Below are positions 34,950 to 43,000 of a stretch of DNA of 64,000 bases, piece by piece; position 1 is the first letter of the stretch, and the number at the start of each line of letters is the position of its first letter. The stretch is taken from assembly GCF_010907035.1 (NCBI RefSeq), contig NZ_QUMK01000025.1, positions 1 through 64,000 of the forward strand. The letters run 5' to 3'. The DNA is from Rhodopseudomonas sp. BR0M22. GTDB lineage: Bacteria; Pseudomonadota; Alphaproteobacteria; Rhizobiales; Xanthobacteraceae. The notes under the pieces were generated by a model, which worked only from the letters and a program-made list of their open reading frames with translations, ran no database searches and was not told the origin of the DNA. Made by a program: the position numbers and the translations under genes.

Positions 34950-35479
34950 CGCCGCGGCTCGCCGACCTGGAAGTCGCCCGGCTTCGGCGGCGCCAGCGGC
35001 ATGAATTCGGCGCGGTCCGGCTTCAGATCGACCAGCGGCGTGCCGTCCAGACAATCGAGTCCGCGCACGAACAAATTGGCGCCGTCGCGGCGGTCGACAC
35101 GGGCGATCGAGGTGCCGATCGGATTCGGCCGCAGCGGCGAGCGGATCGAAAACGTGCCGCGCGCGTCACCGTCATTGCGCGGACATTGCAGCAGCAGATC
35201 GCGCCGCGACCGATGCAGCCAATAGAACACTTCGAGCAATGTGCCGTCGTCGATGCCGGCGAGAGCCGGCAGCCAGGTCTCGAACACCTCGATTCGACAA
35301 ACCGGACCATCGGCACGGCCGTGGCGGGGGCACTCCTCCAGCCTGTTCCACGGCGTGTGAATGCGGCCGATGAAGACCACGCCGGCGTCGGGGCTTCCCG
35401 ACCAATCTGAGGCGAGTTCGCCAGCTCGGATGTCGTCGGTCGCGCCCATGTCTCGGCTCACATGCCCTTTGCTGCCCAT
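34946..35479 (-). CDS. TrmO/TsaA-domain protein (tRNA methyltransferase-like)
   Basis: A 177-residue protein with the TsaA/TrmO fold: [50 protein letters not shown] and [15 protein letters not shown]. TrmO uses SAM to N6-methylate t6A37 in tRNA. It heads a transport operon for a metal or oxyanion and overlaps the binding-protein gene by ATGA. Stand-alone TsaA-like proteins occur near molybdenum genes, so a role other than tRNA modification is possible. The first ATG is used; a Met ten codons later (35449) may be the real start. Confidence 0.8.
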   Translation of the reverse strand: MGSKGHVSRDMGATDDIRAGELASDWSGSPDAGVVFIGRIHTPWNRLEECPRHGRADGPVCRIEVFETWLPALAGIDDGTLLEVFYWLHRSRRDLLLQCPRNDGDARGTFSIRSPLRPNPIGTSIARVDRRDGANLFVRGLDCLDGTPLVDLKPDRAEFMPLAPPKPGDFQVGEPRR

Positions 35480-35513
35480 CGAGAGGTCTCGACGAAGGTA
35501 AGAGCATAATCAG

Positions 35514-35527
35514 TTATATGTATATAA
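35514..35527. promoter_or_regulatory. TTATAT-GT-ATATAA palindrome, candidate ModE operator
   Basis: A perfect 6-2-6 inverted repeat in a GC-rich genome, 35 bases before the TrmO-like start and overlapping its likely promoter (minus-strand TATAAC, TATGCT). TATAT-rich half sites are a feature of ModE operators, and modE is in this same operon. Assignment is a hypothesis. Confidence 0.4.
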
Positions 35528-35629
35528 AAGAAACAAGCTCGACCTTCGACTAGCGGGGACGGCCGACGGTCACACGCCCATCCTTCGCTAGCGACGCCAG
35601 CTCGCGATCACGCGATCGCCCCCGACATA

Positions 35630-35645
35630 GTTGCAGAAATGCAAC
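35630..35645. promoter_or_regulatory. GTTGCA-GAAA-TGCAAC palindrome
   Basis: A perfect 6-4-6 inverted repeat in the middle of the divergent gap. It could be an operator for a metal-responsive repressor. I cannot assign it to a known box. Confidence 0.35.
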
Positions 35646-35774
35646 GTATGGCACCAAAAATACCCGCTTCCGGCCGTTTCGGCACACCCAATTACCGAAT
35701 TGCTTAACGTCCAGGCACTTGCGCGCGAACTGACCGATTTTGCCCATTGCGGTCCGCAAAGCGGCCAGCGCAGA

Positions 35775-35799
35775 TATTGTATGTAAATGGTTTATACGA
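35775..35799. promoter_or_regulatory. A+T-rich imperfect palindrome, second candidate ModE-type site
   Basis: On the minus strand the site reads ATCGTATAAACC then ATTTACATACAAT. TATA and TACAT half sites with this layout resemble ModE boxes as I recall them. It lies about 280 bases before the receptor start, so it would fit if transcription begins near 35810. It also shares CCATTTACAT with the dor promoter. Confidence 0.3.
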
Positions 35800-36079
35800 T
35801 TGTGACATCGTGATGGCTTTCCCAGAATTTCTGCCGGCCACGGGAGCGACCTGTCGCTCGGCACGCGGGGATCCGGCGACGCTCCAGATCGGTCTCTTCG
35901 CCCCGACAACCCAGCACGATGACGCGTTTGCCGCGGAATCGTCGCGTCTCGATCGCGCGACGCTCGATCGGATCGGCCGGAGCACCGACATCACGACACC
36001 AGTATCGCCGGCGGCCGACCAAGGACCGCGGCGCTTCTCGTTTTCCGACGCAAAGGGGCGTCGTTCACAGGGGGCAAGA

Positions 36080-38263
36080 ATGAAACGAGTGAGCCAGCTG
36101 AGCATCCTGCTCGCGAGCGCGGCGACGATGACGTCAGTCGACGCGGCACGAGCGGGCAACGAAGGCGTCTATGAATTGGGGACGATTCATGTGACCGCGG
36201 CAGGCGCCAACTCGTCGGAGTTCAACAACTTCGGCGGCAGCACGGTCTCCAACCAGCAGACCGAGCGTTTCGACAAACACACGCTCGACCGGGCGATCGA
36301 CCTCGTTCCGGGCGTGGCCGCAGGCACCACCGGCAGCCAGCGCAACGAGACCAACATCTATATTCACGGCTTCGACCGGCTGCAGGTGCCGCTGTCGATC
36401 GACGGCGTGCGCATTTATCTTCCCGCCGACAACCGGATCGATTTCTCGCGCTTCCTCACCGACGACATCTCCGAGATTCAGATCGCCAAGGGCTACGTCT
36501 CGGTGCTCGACGGTCCGGGCGGCCTCGGCGGCGCCATCAACCTGGTGACGAAGAAGCCGGTGCGGCCGATCGAAGGCGAATGGCGCTCGCAAGCCGAGTT
36601 CGGCAACGGCGGCCGGTTCGACGGCTTCCGCAATTACGGCCGGGTCGGCGGCCGGCAGAACGACTATTACTTCCAGGCGAGCGCGAGCTGGCAGAAGATC
36701 GACGGCTGGGAGCTGCCGTCGAGCTTCACGCCGACCGTGAACGAAGACGGCGGGCGGCGCGACTTTTCGTCGTCGAACGACTGGAGCGTCAACCTGAAAG
36801 CCGGATGGACGCCGAATCCGGAGGACGAATACTCGATCAACTTCATCCGCCAGAACGGCCGGAAGGGCGCGCCCTACAACGTCGAGCCGACGTCGTCGCA
36901 GAAATACTGGTCGTGGCCGTATTGGAACGTGCAGATCCTGTCCGCGGCGACCAAAACGGCGATCGGCGACGACGCCTACGTCAAGACGCGAACCTTCTGG
37001 GAGACGTTCGACAACGCGATCGACATGTGGGACGACGCCGCGCAGACGCTGCGCTATTCGAGCAGCGCGTCCCGCTCGATCTATCAGGACTGGGCGATCG
37101 GCAACACGATCGAGGTCGGCAAGGATTTCGGCCAACTCGACACGCTGAAATTCGCCACCCATGTGCGGCGCGACAATCACTCCGAGTGGAACGAACTCTA
37201 TACCGACAGCTACGGCCTGAACGGCACGACGACACCGAAAAGCAAGACCTGCGCCACCACCAAGACGGCCAACTTCAATTGCTTCGACGAACCGGCCCAG
37301 ACCTCGACCGAAGACACTTATTCGGTCGCGACCGAGAACACCGTCCATTTCGGACCCCAGATCGACTGGGTGCAGGGCATCAGTTACGATTGGCGCCACA
37401 TCAGTAAGGCCGAGGAGTATGTGCTCGGGCAAGTCAGCAAGTCGGTTTACTACCAGCCGTACTGGATCAATTACCCGCTGAGCGATTCCTCGGCGCTGAA
37501 TTGGCAGACCGCGGCGGTCTGGCGCTATTCGGAGACCGCCAAGGTATTTGCGAACATCTCCGACCGCACCCGCTTCCCGACGCTGTTCGAACGGTTCAGC
37601 TCACGGTTCGGCACCGGCGCCTCGAATCCCGGCCTGGCGCCGGAGCGCGCCATCAACTACCAGATCGGCTGGACCAACGCATTCGCGCCGAAGAGCCAGA
37701 TTTCGATCCTCGGCTATTACGCCACGGTCGAGAACATGATGCAGTCGGTCGCCACCGGCCGGAGCTACACCGACCCGATCTCCGGCAAGGTCTCGGCGAT
37801 CACGCAATACCAGAACGTCGGCGACGGCTACCGCTACGGCGTCGATTTCGCCGTCGATTACGCCTTCACCCCAACACTGATTGCGGGCGGCAACATTTCC
37901 TACATTCACAACACGCTCACCAATCCGATCGACCCGTCGATCCAGCAGACCGGCATTCCGACCGTGAAGGGCATGCTCTATGCGAGCTACAGCCCGGTCG
38001 AAGGACTGACTCTGACGCCGAACGTGACCTACGCGGACGAACGCTGGTCGCAGAAGACGGAGGTCATCAGCAACAAATCGGTCTCCAGCTACGTCAAGAC
38101 CGGCGCCTATGTGCTGGCCAACTTCGCCGCTGATTACAAGGTGCGCGAGAATTTCACCGTGTCGGGCGGCGTGAAGAACATCTTCGACAGGGATTACCAG
38201 CTCGCCTGGGGTTATCCGGAGCCCGGCCGCACGTTTTACGTCGGCTTCAAGGGCACCTTCTGA
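36080..38263 (+). CDS. TonB-dependent outer-membrane receptor
   Basis: A 727-residue beta-barrel receptor. A signal peptide (MKRVSQLSILLASAATM...ARA) is followed by a TonB-box-like segment (GTIHVTA), a plug domain (about 45-160, with DRAIDLVPGVAAG and GGLGGAINLVTKKP) and a barrel ending in Phe (YVGFKGTF), the usual outer-membrane signature. No N-terminal STN signalling domain is present. The substrate is unknown: it imports something scarce and large or tightly bound, such as a metal chelate. Dedicated ExbB, ExbD and TonB genes follow at once, and the divergent operon contains modE. ATG 36080 follows a purine-rich GGGGGCAAGA. Confidence 0.9.
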   Translation: MKRVSQLSILLASAATMTSVDAARAGNEGVYELGTIHVTAAGANSSEFNNFGGSTVSNQQTERFDKHTLDRAIDLVPGVAAGTTGSQRNETNIYIHGFDRLQVPLSIDGVRIYLPADNRIDFSRFLTDDISEIQIAKGYVSVLDGPGGLGGAINLVTKKPVRPIEGEWRSQAEFGNGGRFDGFRNYGRVGGRQNDYYFQASASWQKIDGWELPSSFTPTVNEDGGRRDFSSSNDWSVNLKAGWTPNPEDEYSINFIRQNGRKGAPYNVEPTSSQKYWSWPYWNVQILSAATKTAIGDDAYVKTRTFWETFDNAIDMWDDAAQTLRYSSSASRSIYQDWAIGNTIEVGKDFGQLDTLKFATHVRRDNHSEWNELYTDSYGLNGTTTPKSKTCATTKTANFNCFDEPAQTSTEDTYSVATENTVHFGPQIDWVQGISYDWRHISKAEEYVLGQVSKSVYYQPYWINYPLSDSSALNWQTAAVWRYSETAKVFANISDRTRFPTLFERFSSRFGTGASNPGLAPERAINYQIGWTNAFAPKSQISILGYYATVENMMQSVATGRSYTDPISGKVSAITQYQNVGDGYRYGVDFAVDYAFTPTLIAGGNISYIHNTLTNPIDPSIQQTGIPTVKGMLYASYSPVEGLTLTPNVTYADERWSQKTEVISNKSVSSYVKTGAYVLANFAADYKVRENFTVSGGVKNIFDRDYQLAWGYPEPGRTFYVGFKGTF

Positions 38264-38316
38264 CCGTGTGAACGCAAGCAGGCCCTGCTCCGGCGGGGCC
38301 TGCGACGGAGAATTCG

Positions 38317-38955
38317 ATGCACGACGTCTCGCTGACGCCCACCGCGGTGTTCGCCCAGGCCGGGCCGGTCGTCAAAACCGTGCTGATCCTGTTGCTCGCG
38401 GCATCGATCCTGACCTGGGTCTGGATCGTGGAAGCGGTGGTGGCGTTCATGCGGCTGTCGGCTGCACTCCGCCGCAGCCGCGACGGCGACGACGCCACCA
38501 TCCTCGCCGCTGTCTCGGCCGCAGGTGCGGCGGCACGCGAGGCGTCGCCGCGCGGCACGAGCGAAGCCGACCGCCGGGCAAAAATCGTCGACGCAATGAC
38601 CCGAGCTGCACGCGACCTGGTCCTGAAGGCCGAAGGCGGGCTACCCAATCTGGCGATCGTGTCCTCGGTCGCGCCGTTCGTCGGCCTGTTCGGGACGGTG
38701 TGGGGAATCATGACGAGCTTCGCCGGCATTGCCGAAGCCCGAGACACCAGCCTGGCCGTGGTCGCTCCCGGTATCGCCGAGGCGCTCGCGGCGACCGCGT
38801 GGGGACTTGCGGCCGCGATTCCGGCGTCGATCGGGTACAACCGCATCGGCGCACTGTTCAACAGGACCGCAATCGCGCTCGACGATTTCGTGCAGGCAGA
38901 GGCCGAGCGCCTGACCGGAGCGGAGCTCGAGCGCCCCTCCGCGAGATCCCGGTAG
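38317..38955 (+). CDS. exbB: ExbB-like proton-channel subunit
   Basis: A 212-residue MotA/TolQ/ExbB-family protein. A hydrophobic helix is near 18-42, followed by a cytoplasmic domain, then helices near 105-135 (VSSVAPFVGLFGTVWGIMTSF) and 140-170 (EALAATAWGLAAAIPAS). It forms the inner-membrane motor with ExbD that energises TonB. It starts 53 bases after the receptor gene and is followed by exbD after 12 bases. Confidence 0.9.
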   Translation: MHDVSLTPTAVFAQAGPVVKTVLILLLAASILTWVWIVEAVVAFMRLSAALRRSRDGDDATILAAVSAAGAAAREASPRGTSEADRRAKIVDAMTRAARDLVLKAEGGLPNLAIVSSVAPFVGLFGTVWGIMTSFAGIAEARDTSLAVVAPGIAEALAATAWGLAAAIPASIGYNRIGALFNRTAIALDDFVQAEAERLTGAELERPSARSR

Positions 38956-38967
38956 GAGCGCCGCCTC

Positions 38968-39435
38968 ATGGGCGTTCTCGAAGCGATGCGTTCTCGGGGC
39001 AGCGAGCTGCGCCCGCAGGCGGACATCAACGTCACGCCGCTGGTCGACGTGATGCTCGTGCTCCTCATCGTCTTCATGGTGACCGCGCCGATGCTGACCG
39101 CCGGCCTGCCGGTCGATCTGCCGAAAGCCGCAACTGCACCTCCGCTCGAGCGATCCGAGCCGATCGTCGTCACGCTCGATCGCGACGGCAACGTCCAGCT
39201 CGGCGACACCGGCGTCGCAGTGGACGGGCTCGGCGATGCCATCCTGACGCTAACCGCCGGCGACCGAACGCGCGCCGTCCATATCCGCGCCGATCGCGAA
39301 TGTCGGCACGGAGCGGTGGTGGCGGTGCTCGACCAACTCGGCGCCCACGGCCTGTCCCGCGTGGCGATCCTGACCGAGCGCGCCCCTGGCGGCCGCGCGC
39401 CGCGTCACGACGACAAACCGCGCGATCCGAGATGA
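38968..39435 (+). CDS. exbD: ExbD-like motor subunit
   Basis: A 155-residue ExbD/TolR protein: short cytoplasmic N-terminus, one TM helix (about 24-44) carrying the proton-path Asp27 (TPLVDVMLVLLIVFMV), and a periplasmic domain. The C-terminus (ERAPGGRAPRHDDKPRDPR, abridged) is basic. It shares an ATGA overlap with the tonB gene that follows. Together with ExbB it uses the proton gradient to move TonB. Confidence 0.9.
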   Translation: MGVLEAMRSRGSELRPQADINVTPLVDVMLVLLIVFMVTAPMLTAGLPVDLPKAATAPPLERSEPIVVTLDRDGNVQLGDTGVAVDGLGDAILTLTAGDRTRAVHIRADRECRHGAVVAVLDQLGAHGLSRVAILTERAPGGRAPRHDDKPRDPR

Positions 39436-40238
39436 CGGAGCCGACTCCGGCGCTGACACCCGGCGGACGGCTTGTGCTGCTCGGCGCGGTCGCCGCCTGT
39501 CACGCGATGATATTCCTGCATTGGGCGGCGACGCCGTCGGCGCTGGCGACTGAGACGCCGATGGAGGTGACGATCATCGCGGCCGGCGAAGCGGCGATCG
39601 ATATCCCCAAGGCCGTCGCGGCGCCGGCGCGGCGTTCGCAGCCCGAACCGCCCGAAAGCTCTCCAACGCTCAACGAACCGGCGCACACCAACGATCAGCC
39701 GCCCTCCCCCGAACCTTCCCCGGCCATTGTCGAAACACCGCAATCCCCCATCCGGGTCGAGACCTCGGCGAAGCCGAACCGGCCGCAGCCATCGCGACCG
39801 GATAAGCGTCACGACAAGAGAGACCACAAGCACATCGCCGCACCGGCTCGCCCGGCCTCGCGCCCCGCAGCCGCGACCTCCGACGACACCGGCGATTCCG
39901 AGATATCACGCGTCCGGACGCGCATGGGTGCGGACACCGGACAGCAGACATCGACCGCCACGTCCCGGGCGAGCTACGCAGCGCTGGTGGTCGCCGAATT
40001 CAATCGCCGCAAGGTGTATCCGGAATCCGCGCGCCAGACCCGCCAGCAGGGTACGGCTTCACTGTCGTTCGCGATCGGGGCGTCCGGCAAAGTGATCAGC
40101 TACAAAATCACCCGCTCGACCGGCAACGAAGCGCTCGACCGCGCAATCGATTCGATGATGAAAACCGCCCAACCACCCCCGCCGCCGGACGGGCTGTTTC
40201 GCGGCCATTTCGTCGTGCGCTTCTCGCTGAACGATTGA
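39432..40238 (+). CDS. tonB: TonB-family energy-transducing protein
   Basis: A 268-residue protein: N-terminal anchor (about 12-38), a Pro/Ala/Glu-rich then Lys/His-rich periplasmic linker (about 60-150), and a C-terminal TonB domain with RKVYPESARQTRQQGTASLS and FRGHFVVRFSL. It spans the periplasm to touch the TonB box of the receptor two genes upstream. A dedicated tonB with exbBD argues that the receptor is a specialised system rather than one served by the global TonB. The start is ATG 39432, overlapping exbD. Confidence 0.88.
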   Translation: MTEPTPALTPGGRLVLLGAVAACHAMIFLHWAATPSALATETPMEVTIIAAGEAAIDIPKAVAAPARRSQPEPPESSPTLNEPAHTNDQPPSPEPSPAIVETPQSPIRVETSAKPNRPQPSRPDKRHDKRDHKHIAAPARPASRPAAATSDDTGDSEISRVRTRMGADTGQQTSTATSRASYAALVVAEFNRRKVYPESARQTRQQGTASLSFAIGASGKVISYKITRSTGNEALDRAIDSMMKTAQPPPPPDGLFRGHFVVRFSLND

Positions 40239-40339
40239 GTTGGGCTGTCATCCGGCGTGGCCGCAGCTTGCACCCCGGCGAAGCGAAAGGCACAGCGGAG
40301 CTCAGAGTCACTCGAACAGAACAGCAGTCTGCAGGCTAA

Positions 40340-40429
40340 TGGCGGAGAGGGAGGGATTCGAACCCCCGATAGGCTTGCACCTATGCCGCATTTCGAGTGC
40401 GGTGCATTCAACCACTCTGCCACCTCTCC
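40340..40429 (-). tRNA. tRNA-Ser (anticodon CGA)
   Basis: Reading the minus strand gives a class II (long variable arm) tRNA. The acceptor stem GGAGAGG pairs with CCTCTCC, with discriminator G and an encoded CCA. The anticodon loop CTCGAAA gives CGA (serine codon UCG), and the T arm contains GGTTCGAATCC. It marks the right-hand end of the TonB block; I see no integrase or attachment duplicate nearby. Confidence 0.93.
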
Positions 40430-40583
40430 TTCGGTGCCAAAGCGGGCGATTCTCGCCCGGTGGTCGGGGCGTGTTCTAGGCGAGGAGAGACGGATAGACA
40501 AGGCGCACGAAAGCGGTTTTCTCGCCAGAATTGACCGGCGAGCGCCAGATCGCCGGTCCCGCTGGGCCGGCAGCCGCGGAGGA

Positions 40584-41759
40584 TCAGGCCTTCTCCTTGC
40601 TATCCTTGTCTTTTTTCCCCTTCTCCTTGTCTTTCTCCTTGTCCTTGTCTTTCTCCTTGTCCTTGTCTTTCTCCCGCTCCTTCTTCGCCTTGTCCTTGTC
40701 GCGGCGATTGGTGAAGCGGGCGTTGCCGAGGCCGGTGCCGATCGTCAACACGCCCCAGCGCTCGAACTCCTGCATGAACGGAACCTCGCTCAGCCCCTGG
40801 GCGACGCCGTCATTGTGCATCAGGATCGCGGTGTCGTGCTTGCCGATCATCGGGATGCCTTCGACCAGGCTGCGCGGCAGATGGAATTTGCTGCTCTCCC
40901 AATTGCCGGGCAGGTTCTGTGCGCCCTTCTCGATCGCCCCATCGGCGTTGATCACACCCGGGCAGGAGATGCCGATAAAGGGCGCCAGCTTGAAGCCTTC
41001 GTCCTCGGCGTCCGAGATCAGATCCTTCAGCATCCGGGTCAGCCGCTTGACCGCCGCTTCGCGTGTCGGCTCGTCGTCCGCATGCCGCCACAGATCGGAC
41101 TTCCACACCGAGGCCTTCGACAGGTCCGGCGCCTTCTTCCAGGCCGTCTCGACCACGCCGCAGCGGATGTTCGAGCCGCCGATATCGACCGCCAGAATGC
41201 TGTCGTGCGCTTCGAAGATCCAGGACGGCGCCAGATGCAGGCATCCGATCAGCCCGGCCTCGTCGGGGTGAAATCGGATCGGCACCAATTCGATCTTATG
41301 TCCTTCGGATCGCAGCAGGATTTCGGTCCGCGCGATGGCGATTTCACCGAGCCGGCTCTGCCGGAAGCCGCCGCCGACCACGATGCACTCGGTATCGGCC
41401 CAGGCCTTGGTCTTGAGGAAGCGCTTGGTGACGTAGGCCAGCTCCTGGGCGAAATCTTCAATCGCACCGTGCACCAGCGCCGCGGCGCTGGCGTCGTCTC
41501 CGGTCAGCACCTTGTCGAGCATGCTCTTGGAGATATCCTCGGTCGCGGTGTCGCCGAACGGATCGGTGCCGGACTTGCGGAGCGGCTTGCGCCAGGAATC
41601 GAGGATACGCTGGAAGGCCCCCTTGCTGGCGCGATCGCCGAGAAAGCCGTCGTCGTCCTTCAGTTCGATATTGTAGGTATCGATGTCCACCGACGGCAGC
41701 CGCGCCGCACCGTGAACGGCGATGCCCGCGGTCGTCGTGGTCAGCGTATCCTCAGCCAT
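40584..41759 (-). CDS. ROK/hexokinase-like protein with Lys/Asp/Glu low-complexity tail
   Basis: A 391-residue protein with an actin-like ATPase fold. Motifs are AVDIGGSNIRCGVV (phosphate 1), GISCPGVINADGAIEKGAQN, LMHNDGVAQGLS (catalytic-Asp position) and TIGTGLGNA. It is probably a sugar or sugar-like kinase, but the substrate is unknown. Two things are odd. About 150 residues of unfamiliar sequence precede the DIGG motif. The last 41 residues are almost only Lys, Asp, Glu and Arg (KDKEKDKDKEKDKEKGKK), encoded by a short tandem repeat. Start MAEDTL is chosen over a frame 11 codons longer. It is monocistronic. Confidence 0.75.
   Translation of the reverse strand: MAEDTLTTTTAGIAVHGAARLPSVDIDTYNIELKDDDGFLGDRASKGAFQRILDSWRKPLRKSGTDPFGDTATEDISKSMLDKVLTGDDASAAALVHGAIEDFAQELAYVTKRFLKTKAWADTECIVVGGGFRQSRLGEIAIARTEILLRSEGHKIELVPIRFHPDEAGLIGCLHLAPSWIFEAHDSILAVDIGGSNIRCGVVETAWKKAPDLSKASVWKSDLWRHADDEPTREAAVKRLTRMLKDLISDAEDEGFKLAPFIGISCPGVINADGAIEKGAQNLPGNWESSKFHLPRSLVEGIPMIGKHDTAILMHNDGVAQGLSEVPFMQEFERWGVLTIGTGLGNARFTNRRDKDKAKKEREKDKDKEKDKDKEKDKEKGKKDKDSKEKA
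40621..40672. repeat. 18-bp tandem repeat inside the kinase tail
   Basis: On the plus strand CTTTCTCCTTGTCCTTGT occurs head to tail at 40631-40648 and 40649-40666, with degenerate flanking copies. It encodes the KDKEKDK tail. Copy number is likely to vary between strains by slippage. Confidence 0.75.
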
Positions 41760-41913
41760 AGCCGCTTCCCCCGCATGAAAACCGGATGACAACGATCCGG
41801 GAACCGGTTGGTTGCATGCACGGGACGGTGGGGGACGACTTGGCCGACGACTTGGCCGTCGGCCCGGCCGCCCTCGGACCGGCTGGTGCGAGTCGAGTTC
41901 GGCCGGCTTTGTC

Positions 41914-41941
41914 TTGACTTGACGTTGCCGGCCGATATAAG
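41914..41941 (+). promoter_or_regulatory. Sigma-70-type promoter for rplU-rpmA
   Basis: TTGACT and TATAAG are separated by 16 bases. Transcription would start near 41948, leaving a leader of about 175 bases before rplU that may contain an autoregulatory L21 structure. The rest of the 364-base gap 41760-42123 shows no gene I can support. Confidence 0.65.
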
Positions 41942-42123
41942 TCCCGCAGCGGCGCGGGCAAGTCTCGCGCCGAATCCTTTTGTGCGGCCAGAGGCGCTTT
42001 CGCCCGGCTCAAGTCCAACCGCACGGAAACCCGCGGCGTTTTCGCCGCAAGTCCGCAACAGACTGACCAAAAAGCCGGCCCGGGTCACCCGAGGACGGGA
42101 TCGAACACGAAGGAAGAAAAACG

Positions 42124-42504
42124 ATGTTCGCAGTCATCAAAACCGGCGGCCGGCAGTACCGTGTCGTTCCGGAAGATGTGCTCGAAGTAGGCAAGCTCGA
42201 CGGCGACGTCGGCACCATTATCCAGCTCGGCGAAGTGCTGGTGCTGGGCGGCGACACCCCGGTTCTCGGCGCGCCCACCGTGGCCGGCGCCACCGTGGCG
42301 GCCGAAGTGCTGGATCACAAGCGCGGCCCGAAGGTGATCGCGTTCAAGAAGCGCCGCCGCAAGCACTCCAAGCGCAAGCGTGGCTATCGCGACGAAATCA
42401 CCGTGCTGCGGATCACCGAGATCCTCGCCGACGGCAAGCAGCCCTCGGTCGGCCCCCGGCCCAAGCGCGCCAAGGCGGCCCCGGCTGCGGAAGCTGCCGA
42501 GTAA
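42124..42504 (+). CDS. rplU: 50S ribosomal protein L21
   Basis: A 126-residue ribosomal protein. It begins MFAVIKTGGRQYRV, has the family segment KVIAFKKRRRKHSKRKRGYR, and ends with a short Ala-rich tail (about 100-126) that is a common alpha-proteobacterial extension. It binds 23S rRNA in the large subunit. rpmA and obgE follow in the near-universal order, although here a few other genes intervene before obgE. Confidence 0.98.
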   Translation: MFAVIKTGGRQYRVVPEDVLEVGKLDGDVGTIIQLGEVLVLGGDTPVLGAPTVAGATVAAEVLDHKRGPKVIAFKKRRRKHSKRKRGYRDEITVLRITEILADGKQPSVGPRPKRAKAAPAAEAAE

Positions 42505-42593
42505 GTCGCAGCGCGCAGCAGGCGTGTCAAAAAAGCGGGATGATTCCGTAACGGGATTCATCTAAAAGGTATTTCGGATTTTGGAGACGAGCC

Positions 42594-42866
42594 ATGGCTC
42601 ATAAAAAGGCGGGCGGTTCCTCGCGCAACGGACGTGATTCCGCAGGCAAACGCCTCGGCGTCAAAGCGTTTGGCGGCGAGCATGTGATTCCCGGCAACAT
42701 CATTGCGCGTCAGCGCGGCACTCAGTGGCATCCCGGCCTCAACGTCGGCATGGGCACTGATCACACCTTGTTCGCCAAGGTGGAAGGTCGCGTCGAATTC
42801 CGCGCCAAAGCCAACGGCCGCACCTACGTATCGGTACTCCCGATTGCGATGCAGGCGGCCGAATAG
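42594..42866 (+). CDS. rpmA: 50S ribosomal protein L27
   Basis: A 90-residue protein starting [16 protein letters not shown], whose N-terminal tail reaches the peptidyl-transferase centre. The rest is typical, including [20 protein letters not shown]. The upstream site GGAGACGAGCC gives a suitable Shine-Dalgarno sequence. A strong terminator lies about 65 bases downstream, so rplU-rpmA forms one unit. Confidence 0.98.
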   Translation: MAHKKAGGSSRNGRDSAGKRLGVKAFGGEHVIPGNIIARQRGTQWHPGLNVGMGTDHTLFAKVEGRVEFRAKANGRTYVSVLPIAMQAAE

Positions 42867-42931
42867 ACGGTGGACCGAAATATGTGTCCGCCGGGTCCTG
42901 TCAAACCGGCGGAGCACACCTAAGGGCTCCA

Positions 42932-42966
42932 GGGGAGGCGGGATAACCGACCTCCCTTTTTCTTTG
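42932..42966 (+). terminator. Intrinsic terminator of rplU-rpmA
   Basis: The stem GGGAGGCGG / CCG-A-CCTCCC with loop GATAA and one bulged A is followed by TTTTTCTTT. It stands between rpmA and the GNAT gene. Confidence 0.85.
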
Positions 42967-43000
42967 CGTACTTTCTACGGCGCATCTTCAGGAGCCCGCC

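Larger units (their letters stand above)
35480..36079. promoter_or_regulatory. Divergent intergenic region, TrmO-ABC operon / TonB receptor
   Basis: This 600-base stretch is A+T-richer around 35500-35540 and 35640-35800. It holds the three palindromic candidates listed separately and must carry promoters in both directions. From 35747 the frame of the receptor happens to be open, but the upstream 111 codons lack a signal sequence and look non-coding. No cobalamin riboswitch core is evident. No other gene is supported. Confidence 0.55.

Noticed and set aside
35550-35909. 119-codon minus-strand frame in the receptor/importer gap
   Set aside because: No ribosome site or family likeness; it crosses all the regulatory palindromes.
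35747-36079. In-frame 111-codon extension of the TonB receptor
   Set aside because: It lacks a signal sequence, while ATG 36080 starts a standard one with a purine-rich site before it. The region also contains the candidate operators.
35820-36079. Cobalamin riboswitch before the TonB receptor
   Set aside because: Such receptors often have one, but I see no B12-box-like core; I cannot claim it.
40621-40672. CRISPR-like short repeats
   Set aside because: The units are 18 bp, head to tail and without spacers, and they code for a charged protein tail.
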